The notes below the pieces were generated by a model, which was given only the letters and a program-made list of their open reading frames with translations, ran no database searches and was not told the DNA's origin. DNA of 11,952 nt from Bacteroides sp. (GTDB lineage Bacteria; Bacteroidota; Bacteroidia; Bacteroidales; Bacteroidaceae): NCBI GenBank assembly GCA_019414725.1, contig DXLM01000084.1, positions 1 through 11,952 of the forward strand, in the 5' to 3' direction. Shown in pieces: positions 1-6,984 of this stretch. A program made the position numbers and the translations under genes. The first letter of the stretch is position 1, and each line of letters opens with the position of its first letter.

Positions 1-16
1 TGAAATTGTATTCCAT
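1..16 (-). CDS. Possible start of a divergent gene, cut by the window edge
   Basis: On the minus strand an ATG at 16-14 opens a frame (M-E-Y-N-F) that runs off the left edge. About 44 bases upstream of it on the same strand, at 67-60, is TATCTTTG, a full match to the Bacteroides -7 consensus TAnnTTTG. This would give a short leader. Only five codons are visible, so no product can be named and the frame may not be coding. The alternative is that the left flank is simply non-coding or follows a + strand gene ending near position 1. Confidence 0.2.
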
Positions 17-217
17 GATCTATTTTTTGTTATTTAATATCTTTGTTATTAAGTGGTTGCAAAGATAATGAAAGTCGGGGAGATATATGGAAAGAACAGG
101 AAATAAAAAAAACTTCTTGTTATGTATATATATATTGTTTCTATTTACATTTTTTGGAGTGATATAATTAAATATATACCCTCCAAAATTTATTGTATTT
201 ATTTAGACAAATAGCAG
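17..217. other. AT-rich intergenic region, left part
   Basis: No convincing reading frame is present. The stretch contains TATCTTTG on the + strand (38-45) and the same word on the minus strand (60-67). The two form an 8-base inverted repeat with a 14-base spacer. Both match the Bacteroides -7 consensus and could be divergent promoter cores, although neither has a clear TTTG element at the expected -33 distance. Bases around 105-200 are low-complexity A/T runs with alternating TA near 125-135. Nothing else is recognised. Confidence 0.4.
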
Positions 218-263
218 TTGTAAGATTTATAATCTTCCGAGGATAAGATTATAGAACTTACAA
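218..263. repeat. Imperfect inverted repeat (hairpin) upstream of the HTCS gene
   Basis: Two 19-base arms, 218-236 and 245-263, surround an 8-base centre (237-244). Seventeen positions pair as Watson-Crick, 227/254 would be a U-G wobble in a + strand RNA, and 225/256 is an A-A mismatch. The arms begin TTGTAAG and end CTTACAA. Neither side carries a clean T-run, so it does not look like a standard intrinsic terminator. It could be a protein-binding dyad, a structured leader if transcription starts near 45-55, or a decayed terminator of an upstream gene. It ends 126 bases before the HTCS start. Confidence 0.6.
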
Positions 264-358
264 GTATATTATTTAGATGTTTAAGGTGTAGATGTATTAT
301 TTTTCCTGTTTCAATACGAATTCTTTGCCAAAATCATCTACAAAACAATTAATTTCCA

Positions 359-366
359 TAACTTTG
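359..366 (+). promoter_or_regulatory. Bacteroides-type -7 promoter box for the HTCS gene
   Basis: TAACTTTG is an exact match to the Bacteroidota housekeeping -7 consensus TAnnTTTG. It ends 23 bases before the ATG at 390, so transcription would start roughly 15 bases upstream of the gene. No TTTG lies at the usual -33 spacing. The nearest, at 324-327, is 31 bases upstream, which is too far. The lack of a good -33 element suggests weak basal expression, as expected for a sensor-regulator. Confidence 0.5.
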
Positions 367-389
367 TTTCATCAATATATCTGATAACT

Positions 390-3300
390 ATGAAGTACTT
401 TTTCCTCTTTCTCTTTTTATTTTTTGGTAATTACTCTGTTTGTGCACAACATATGATCTCCAAACAGCTTCCTTTTTTTTATCAACTTTCTTCTAATGAG
501 ATTTTTGATATCTATCAGGATAGAGAAGGATATTTATGGATAGGAACCACTAACGGGCTGGCAAGGTATGATGGTTTCCGCTTACAACCTTTTCGGTCTG
601 ATTATAAAAATCTGAATTTGCTTACAAATAATTCAATTTCAAATATAGTGGATAATTCTCGCTATGTATGGATCGGTACATGGAAAGGATTAAATCTTTA
701 TGATAAACAAACTTGTAAAATAATTCCTTTTCCGGATACAAGACTGCTGGATAAGGGGATTAATTATATGGCAGCAGATAAGGAAGACAATATTTGGATA
801 GGAGCTGGTAATACAATATATAGATGTAATTCTACGGCTTCTATTGCGAGGGAATATGATATTTTTGGCTCGCAACAGAATAAGCATACTATCAATTTTG
901 TTTATCAGGATAGAGAGGGAAATATGTGGGTACTTACGGGAGGAGGCTTGTTCAAGTATGATGATAAGTCAGATTCCTTTATTACTTATCCTCCATTAGG
1001 CAAGAATAATGCACCTTATACTATGTGTCAAGATCAATCGGGCAATTATTGGATTGGTACGTGGGGTGAAGGATTATGGCAGTTTTTTCCACAAAAAGAA
1101 GGAGAGGAATGTTATAAAAGGCATCATATTATCAATTCCAGAAGTGGGGAAACGGAACCGATCTTTTATAGTATGACGCAAGATAATACATTCGGCTACT
1201 TGTGGCTATTGTCTTATAATGAACTTTACGCCTTGCAATATACCGAAGAGGGTACATTGGTATCTGTGGATATACATGATTTGGTAGATACACACATGAT
1301 GTACACTAAAATCATGAAAGACAGAGAAGGGAATCTGTGGCTGGGGTCTTATGATATGGCATATACTATTTTCTTTGATAATTCGAAGATTGATAATTAT
1401 CCTTTGCCGCAACTTAAAAAACACATGGGTTGGGATGCAAATATCTTGAATCTTTGCTTGGATAAAAATGATGTAATGTGGGTCAATCAGGATAGATACG
1501 GGCTTTGCCTGTATGATTTGTCACAAGATCTATTTGCAGATAATAGTGGTAATAATTTGTCAAATCCGGGCGAAGTAAGCATTATTGTGAAATCCAAGCT
1601 TAAGGAAGGAGTATGGATCAGTCCCAGATATGGTGCACGGGTAATGAGAATGACTCATCAGGGTATGAAGATACAGTTGGAAGAGGATATTGATTTGGAA
1701 AAACAAATCTATAATCCGGGAAATATCAGGGACTTGATTGAGGATAATAAAGGTAGTTTATGGATTTTTAGCCAGTCGGGGCTTTATGTAAAGCGTCCTG
1801 ATAATTCTATTTTACTTGTAGCAAGTTCTGATTTTCCAGAGATGTCTTCCTTGACAAGTGATAGGGAAGGTAACATATGGGGAGTGTCTACTGATAAAAA
1901 GGTGTACAGGTTAAGCTGTATTGATAGGAATATATCTTATGAATTAAAAGCTTGTATTCCAGTCCTTTCAGGACAGGAAAATGTAAATCATGCCTGTATA
2001 GATAGGGAGGGTTGCTTATGGTTGGTTTCTTCTTTAGGAAGAATATTCAAATCGGATACGAATAAAGAGGCATTTGAAAATATGGCTTTGGATAATCAGA
2101 TAGATGATTGCTCTGTGTTGGGATTACTTGCTGATGAAAACAATGTGTGGATTATAACTAACAAAAAGGTGCTTCAATATAATATTTATCAGAAGGTATG
2201 TATGAATTATGCCACTTCGGATGGGAACATATGGGTTGATGTATTCAGATACAGAGCGATAAGCAGGGACAGGCAAGGAGGGCTGTATGTAGGTGGGCAT
2301 CGTGGTTTTATACATATTCAGTCTGGTAGTGTCTCATTGGCGGATAAGATACAGTTTTCTTCTGTCGTTACGGATGTAAAAATTGAAAATAAAAGTATAT
2401 TCTTTGCTGAAGATGAATCACTTCATACCATCAACCGGATTTCTTTGGCCCCCAATTCCAGAAATATAGAAATATTTTTTTCATCGCTTATCTATTCATT
2501 GAATTCCAAGGTAGAGATGGCTTATAAATTGGATGGAGTAGATAAGGATTGGGTATATCTGCCCTATGATAAGAATTCTGCTTTTTATAATCAGTTAAAG
2601 AAAGGTACTTATTCATTCTGGTTAAAATGGAAATATGGACAAGGAAAATGGACGGAAGGCAAAGTTGTATTGGTTATTGTTCAGGCTCCGGCTTTTTATG
2701 AAACTTGGTTGGCATATATGGTTTACCTTGTTTTGATTGTACTTGCTGTCTATCTGTCTTTTCATACTTATGCGCAGCGTATTAAAATCAAAAATGAAGT
2801 GAAACTAAAAGAAGAGCTGGCACGGACAAAATTGAACTATTTTACAAATATCTCTCATGAATTACTAACTCCGCTGACAGTCATTTCTTGTATTACTGAC
2901 CATTTGGAACAAAAAGTTCCTGCTATCCGACAACAGTCTGTAATACTGAAATCCAATGCCGACAAACTGAAACGGTTAATACAGCAGATTTTGGACTTTA
3001 GAAAGATGGATGTGGGAAAAATGAATCTGAATGTGTCCGAAGGAAATATCAGTGAGTTTATACAGAATATTTGCAAGACGAATTTTCTTCCTCTTGCTCA
3101 AAAGAAAGGCATAATTTTAGAGATTGACGTAGAACCATTGGAAATTAAAGGTTATCTGGATTTTGATAAATTAGACAAAATAATATATAACCTGTTATCG
3201 AATGCCATAAAATACACTCCCGAATATAAATGTATCAAAGTAAACGTATATCTTATAAATAAGGAAGGAAATAAGGTCTTGGTTATCAAAATAAAGGATG

Positions 3301-4373
3301 AGGGAATAGGTATCTCACCTAAAGAAATCAATTATATTTTTACTCGTTTTTATAGTAGTAAGAAACGGGTGGGAATAGAATCGAATGGTATCGGGCTTTC
3401 TTTGACGAAAGAGTTGGTGAATCTTCATCATGGAACTATTACAGTAGACAGTGAATTAGGTAAAGGTACCTGTTTTACGGTAGAACTTCCCATTGACAGA
3501 ATGGGGTATAAGCATGATGAAATAGTGGATGAGATGGAAGGTGTGACAATGGATATCACCGAATGTGCAATTGTAGCAGAAGATGACGTTTCATCCGATG
3601 GAGCTACGGATAAATCTACCCTTCTGTTGATAGATGATAATGCAGAATTACTCTATATAATGAAAGAGATGTTTAAGGAAAAGTATAGTGTATGGACTGC
3701 GGCAGACGGACAGCAAGCTTGGGATAAACTAAGCAATCATGAAGTGGATATGATTATTTGCGATGTGATGTTGCCTGATATCAATGGTTGGGAGCTTTGC
3801 ACCCGCATCAAGTCGGATTTGCGTTTTAATCATATTCCAGTGATCATACTTACGGCGAAGAACGGTATTGATGACCGGATAGCCAGTTATGATGCCGGAG
3901 CGGATGGTTATATTGCAAAGCCATTTGAAATGAAAGTACTTTTTGCCCGTGTGGATAATCTTATCAGATCGTTTAAGATGCGTCAGGCGGCTTTTCGTAA
4001 AGAAGAAGACGTCAATTTGGAAACTTTAGCTTATCCGTCTGCTAACAAGTTGTTTCTGCAGTCTATTATTGCAAGCATAGAACAACATCTGGAAGAGTCT
4101 GAATTTGATTTGGAAAGACTTTCTGTAGAAATGAACATGTCCAAATCTACTTTATATCGTAAAATAAAGGCTATGACTGGGTTGACGCCTTTGGACTTTG
4201 TACGCAATATAAAGATGAAGCGTGCCTGCATGATGTTGCTTGCACGTACTCAGACCATATCTGAAGTGGCATACGCTGTAGGATTCAGTAATCCTAAGTA
4301 TTTTACGAAATGTTTTAAAGAGGAGTTTGGTATGACTCCTACTGAATACCAACAGTCACATATCAAGGTCTAG
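390..4373 (+). CDS. Hybrid two-component system sensor/regulator (HTCS) of the PUL
   Basis: One-protein signalling system that senses a periplasmic oligosaccharide and activates transcription of the adjacent PUL. Residues 1-20 are a signal peptide. Residues about 36-645 hold fourteen propeller-type repeats (D-R-E-G-x-x-W-I-G pattern, degenerate in several copies), fitting two seven-bladed propellers. A Y_Y_Y domain (about 690-765) and one membrane segment (about 773-795) follow. The kinase has H-box His823 in HELLTPLT, N-box Asn938, G1 DEGIGIS (970-976) and G2 GIGLSL (1000-1005). The receiver has Asp1082/Asp1083, phospho-acceptor Asp1125, Thr1155 and Lys1177. An AraC-type helix-turn-helix domain (about 1226-1322) ends the protein. 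The length is usual for the family and all catalytic residues are present. The H-box reads HELLTP where HEFRTP is more usual. The ATG at 390 was chosen because it starts the signal peptide just after a -7 box. The family assignment is secure; the ligand is unknown. Confidence 0.97.
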   Translation: MKYFFLFLFLFFGNYSVCAQHMISKQLPFFYQLSSNEIFDIYQDREGYLWIGTTNGLARYDGFRLQPFRSDYKNLNLLTNNSISNIVDNSRYVWIGTWKGLNLYDKQTCKIIPFPDTRLLDKGINYMAADKEDNIWIGAGNTIYRCNSTASIAREYDIFGSQQNKHTINFVYQDREGNMWVLTGGGLFKYDDKSDSFITYPPLGKNNAPYTMCQDQSGNYWIGTWGEGLWQFFPQKEGEECYKRHHIINSRSGETEPIFYSMTQDNTFGYLWLLSYNELYALQYTEEGTLVSVDIHDLVDTHMMYTKIMKDREGNLWLGSYDMAYTIFFDNSKIDNYPLPQLKKHMGWDANILNLCLDKNDVMWVNQDRYGLCLYDLSQDLFADNSGNNLSNPGEVSIIVKSKLKEGVWISPRYGARVMRMTHQGMKIQLEEDIDLEKQIYNPGNIRDLIEDNKGSLWIFSQSGLYVKRPDNSILLVASSDFPEMSSLTSDREGNIWGVSTDKKVYRLSCIDRNISYELKACIPVLSGQENVNHACIDREGCLWLVSSLGRIFKSDTNKEAFENMALDNQIDDCSVLGLLADENNVWIITNKKVLQYNIYQKVCMNYATSDGNIWVDVFRYRAISRDRQGGLYVGGHRGFIHIQSGSVSLADKIQFSSVVTDVKIENKSIFFAEDESLHTINRISLAPNSRNIEIFFSSLIYSLNSKVEMAYKLDGVDKDWVYLPYDKNSAFYNQLKKGTYSFWLKWKYGQGKWTEGKVVLVIVQAPAFYETWLAYMVYLVLIVLAVYLSFHTYAQRIKIKNEVKLKEELARTKLNYFTNISHELLTPLTVISCITDHLEQKVPAIRQQSVILKSNADKLKRLIQQILDFRKMDVGKMNLNVSEGNISEFIQNICKTNFLPLAQKKGIILEIDVEPLEIKGYLDFDKLDKIIYNLLSNAIKYTPEYKCIKVNVYLINKEGNKVLVIKIKDEGIGISPKEINYIFTRFYSSKKRVGIESNGIGLSLTKELVNLHHGTITVDSELGKGTCFTVELPIDRMGYKHDEIVDEMEGVTMDITECAIVAEDDVSSDGATDKSTLLLIDDNAELLYIMKEMFKEKYSVWTAADGQQAWDKLSNHEVDMIICDVMLPDINGWELCTRIKSDLRFNHIPVIILTAKNGIDDRIASYDAGADGYIAKPFEMKVLFARVDNLIRSFKMRQAAFRKEEDVNLETLAYPSANKLFLQSIIASIEQHLEESEFDLERLSVEMNMSKSTLYRKIKAMTGLTPLDFVRNIKMKRACMMLLARTQTISEVAYAVGFSNPKYFTKCFKEEFGMTPTEYQQSHIKV

Positions 4374-4400
4374 TAAAAGAAGGGATAAATTTCTGTCATT

Positions 4401-4460
4401 AGGGTATTGAAACGTTTCATGAAAGGATTTTATACCTTTTGTAAAGTGTTTCGATACCCT
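4401..4460. promoter_or_regulatory. Long inverted repeat between HTCS and GH2: candidate HTCS operator or HTCS terminator
   Basis: Arms AGGGTATTGAAAC (4401-4413) and GTTTCGATACCCT (4448-4460) are complementary at 12 of 13 positions, and the odd pair is a U-G wobble in + strand RNA. The 34-base centre holds two perfect palindromes, GAAACGTTTC (4409-4418, overlapping the left arm) and TTTCATGAAA (4415-4424), plus a small hairpin AAAGG/CCTTT (4422-4426 with 4435-4439). The right arm ends 19 bases before the presumed -7 box, placing it near -41 of a start at about 4495, a typical activator position. The T-rich run after it (4462-4469) also allows a role as terminator of the HTCS transcript. The structure is seen directly; the function is inferred. 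Confidence 0.55.
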
Positions 4461-4479
4461 GTTGTTTTTAGGATATGGC

Positions 4480-4487
4480 TTCTTTTG
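4480..4487 (+). promoter_or_regulatory. Probable -7 box of the GH2-susC-susD operon
   Basis: TTCTTTTG matches TAnnTTTG at all but the second position. It is supported by position: the word TTTGTTTCAT starts 29 bases before the GH2 ATG here (4484-4493) and 27 bases before the HTCS ATG (363-372), where it overlaps an exact -7 box. There is no good -33 element (a TTG at 4462-4464 is only 15 bases away), as expected for a promoter that needs an activator. The predicted transcript start is near 4495. Confidence 0.4.
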
Positions 4488-4512
4488 TTTCATGATTCTT
4501 AAATTATAAAGC

Positions 4513-6951
4513 ATGAAGAAAAAGAAGTTACCATTAGTCTGTTGGGATAGTATCAAATTACTAACCGCACTTTTCCTGTTATGGGGAGTTTGTTTCGGAG
4601 CAGATGCGTATCCGGAAAGTGAATATCGAAAGCAACTTTTTGATTATGATTGGAAATTCAAGTTGGGAGATTATCCTGACGCTTCATTGAATACATACGA
4701 TGACGCTGATTGGAGGATACTTGATTTACCTCATGATTGGAGTATAGAAGGAACTCTTGATCCGGAAAATCCAATGGGGAATGATGGAGGTTATTTTCCG
4801 GCAGGAACAGGATGGTATCGTAAGTCATTTGAAATATCTTCTAAGTATAGAGGCAAGAAAGTGGGTATTTACTTTGAAGGAGTTTATATGAATTCAGAAG
4901 TCTTTGTTAATGGAAAATCTATAGGAATTCGTCCTTATGGATATTCATCTTTTTACTATGATCTGACTCCTTATCTGCGTTATGATGATAAGAATATTAT
5001 TGCTGTACGGGTAGATAATTCGCAGCAGAAAAATTGTCGCTGGTATACTGGTACAGGCATTTACCGGCATGTGTGGCTGACAGTGATGAATCCTATTCAT
5101 ATAGAGCATTGGGGGATAGCTATAACTACTCCTGAGGTGAGTGAGGAGAGAGCTGTTGTACAAATAAAAACTATTTTGAGAAATGAAACTTCTTCTAACA
5201 GACAGATTACCTTGACAACAAAGTTGACTAAAGGAAATGATGAAGCTGGAAAAGGAGAAATAAAAGTGGATTTGCCTGCCAATGGAATAAAGGAAATAAC
5301 ACAAAAAATTTCTGTATTGTATCCTGCTTTGTGGAGTCCTGAGTCCCCTCATTTATATAATGCACACTTTCTAGTGACTGAAGCGGGTGATGTAATAGAT
5401 AGTATAACGGAATCTTTTGGTATTCGGACGGTTACTTATTCGGCTGAACAAGGATTATTCTTGAATGGCAAGAGAATTATTTTAAATGGTGGATGTTTAC
5501 ATCATGACAACGGTTGTCTGGGGGCAGCGGCTTATGATCGTGCTGAAGAACGGAAAGTAGAATTAATGAAGGCTGCGGGATTTAATGCGGTACGTACTTC
5601 GCATAATATTCCTTCAGAAGAGTTCCTCCATGCCTGTGATCGTCTCGGATTATTGGTTATAGATGAAACCTTTGACGGTTGGCGTGACAGTAAGAATCAA
5701 TATGACTATTCTATTCTTTTTGATCAATGGTGGCAACGGGATATCGAATCCATGGTACTTCGTGACCGCAATCATCCTTCTATTTTTTGTTGGAGTATTG
5801 GTAATGAAGTAATTGAGCGTAAAAAATTGGAAGTGGTCACTACAGCTCGAAAGTTGGCCGACTATGTACATAAGTTTGATCCCAGTCGTCCGGTAACTTC
5901 TGCTTTAGCTGCTTGGGATAATGACTGGGAAATATATGATCCATTGGCTGCCGTGCATGAAATAGTGGGATATAATTATTTGCTGCATCGAGCGTCGGTT
6001 GATCATCAGCGTGTACCTTCCCGTGTTATTATGCAAACTGAATCTTACCCACGAGACGTTTTTGCCAATTGGTCATTGGTTAATGATCATGATTATATTA
6101 TTGGTGATTTTGTTTGGACAGCTATTGATTATTTAGGTGAATCGGGTATCGGGCGATTTTATTATGCAGGTGAATCGGAAGGTGAACACTATCAACGTAA
6201 CCATTATCCTTGGCATGGGGCCTATTGTGGAGATATTGATTTAACAGGTTGGAGAAAGCCTATATCACATTATCGTGACTTGTTGTATAATCCTGATAAG
6301 AAACTTTATTTGGCTGTAAAAGAGCCGGATAATTATTATGGTAAGGTGAAGGAAACCTTATGGTCTGTCTGGCCTACTTGGGAAAGCTGGAATTGGCCGG
6401 GACATGAAGGAAAAGAAATAGAGGTAGAGATTTATTCCCGATATCCCAAAGTACGTCTGTATTTGAATGATAAGCTGATAGGCGAGCAATTTACAGGACA
6501 GGAACAGCAATTCAAAGCAGTCTTTCCTATTTCATACGAGCCAGGAATATTGAAGGCGGTAGGTGTGGAATCCGAGATAGAAATAGAGAAAACGATCTTA
6601 CAGACTGCCGGAAAACCTGTGAAAATTCAATTAACGGCCGATCGTACAAAAATAAAGGCAAATGGTCAGGATTTGAGTTTTATCACAGTAGAAATATTAG
6701 ATAAGGAAGGCATTCTGGAGCCGAATGCTGATAATCAATTAACTTTTGAAGTGAAAGGGGCAGGTACTATAGTGGCTGTGGGAAATGCTGATTTAAAAGA
6801 CACGGATAGCTATATCGGTTATCAGCGGAAAGCATGGAAAGGGCGTGCTATAGTGGTAGTAAAAAGTACACGGAAAGAAGGTAAGATAATGTTGAAAGTG
6901 GCTTCTCCCGGATTGGTTCCGGCTACTGTATCCATTCGTACAAGTAAATAA
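4513..6951 (+). CDS. Secreted GH2 family beta-galactosidase-like glycoside hydrolase
   Basis: Retaining exo-glycosidase expected to release terminal beta-linked galactose (or a related sugar) from oligosaccharides. Residues 1-32 form a signal peptide with no lipobox, so a periplasmic location is likely. Order: sugar-binding jelly-roll domain (about 40-195, with CRWYTGTGIYR at 175-185), immunoglobulin-like domain (about 197-305), TIM barrel (about 307-600), DUF4982-type domain (about 617-690), and a C-terminal Ig-like GH2 domain (about 702-810). The catalytic acid/base is Glu432 in WSIGNE and the nucleophile is Glu510 in MQTES. HHD at 330-332, RTSHN at 361-365 and DFVWTAIDYLGESGIG at 532-547 are typical of Bacteroidota GH2 beta-galactosidases. 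The NxK motif of beta-glucuronidases is not seen, which argues against that activity. It is the first gene of the operon, 33 bases before susC. The family is certain; the substrate is not proven. Confidence 0.93.
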   Translation: MKKKKLPLVCWDSIKLLTALFLLWGVCFGADAYPESEYRKQLFDYDWKFKLGDYPDASLNTYDDADWRILDLPHDWSIEGTLDPENPMGNDGGYFPAGTGWYRKSFEISSKYRGKKVGIYFEGVYMNSEVFVNGKSIGIRPYGYSSFYYDLTPYLRYDDKNIIAVRVDNSQQKNCRWYTGTGIYRHVWLTVMNPIHIEHWGIAITTPEVSEERAVVQIKTILRNETSSNRQITLTTKLTKGNDEAGKGEIKVDLPANGIKEITQKISVLYPALWSPESPHLYNAHFLVTEAGDVIDSITESFGIRTVTYSAEQGLFLNGKRIILNGGCLHHDNGCLGAAAYDRAEERKVELMKAAGFNAVRTSHNIPSEEFLHACDRLGLLVIDETFDGWRDSKNQYDYSILFDQWWQRDIESMVLRDRNHPSIFCWSIGNEVIERKKLEVVTTARKLADYVHKFDPSRPVTSALAAWDNDWEIYDPLAAVHEIVGYNYLLHRASVDHQRVPSRVIMQTESYPRDVFANWSLVNDHDYIIGDFVWTAIDYLGESGIGRFYYAGESEGEHYQRNHYPWHGAYCGDIDLTGWRKPISHYRDLLYNPDKKLYLAVKEPDNYYGKVKETLWSVWPTWESWNWPGHEGKEIEVEIYSRYPKVRLYLNDKLIGEQFTGQEQQFKAVFPISYEPGILKAVGVESEIEIEKTILQTAGKPVKIQLTADRTKIKANGQDLSFITVEILDKEGILEPNADNQLTFEVKGAGTIVAVGNADLKDTDSYIGYQRKAWKGRAIVVVKSTRKEGKIMLKVASPGLVPATVSIRTSK

Positions 6952-6955
6952 TAAT

Positions 6956-6963
6956 AACTTTTG
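6956..6963 (+). promoter_or_regulatory. Possible internal promoter element before susC
   Basis: AACTTTTG differs from TAnnTTTG only at the first base, and its TTTG lies 25 bases before the susC ATG at 6985. The 9-base word CTTTTGTTT around it (6958-6966) is identical to that in the presumed GH2 promoter (4482-4490), at a similar distance from the start codon. It could let susC-susD be transcribed separately from the GH2 gene. In AT-rich DNA such a match can arise by chance. Confidence 0.22.
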
Positions 6964-6984
6964 TTTAATTCTAAATATAATAGT

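Noticed and set aside
100..200. AT-rich low-complexity run as a replication origin or attachment site
   Set aside because: No iterons, DnaA boxes, direct repeats or integrase gene nearby; it is consistent with ordinary AT-rich intergenic DNA.
4534..4610. Lipoprotein signal in the GH2 enzyme (Cys28)
   Set aside because: The residues before the cysteine are W-G-V, so the position before Cys is not Gly, Ala or Ser as a lipobox needs; a standard signal peptide fits better.
4945..5352. 135-residue minus-strand open frame inside the GH2 gene
   Set aside because: It lies fully antisense to a clearly coding GH2 gene, has no recognisable motif, and its composition is that of a shadow frame.
4513..6951. 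Beta-glucuronidase as the activity of the GH2 enzyme
   Set aside because: The NxK motif that contacts the glucuronate carboxylate in beta-glucuronidases is not seen after the nucleophile, while beta-galactosidase-type motifs are present.
6961..6984. TTG start giving an 8-residue extension of the SusC protein
   Set aside because: The ATG at 6985 begins a textbook signal peptide at once; the extension would put extra residues before it, and it overlaps the possible promoter element.
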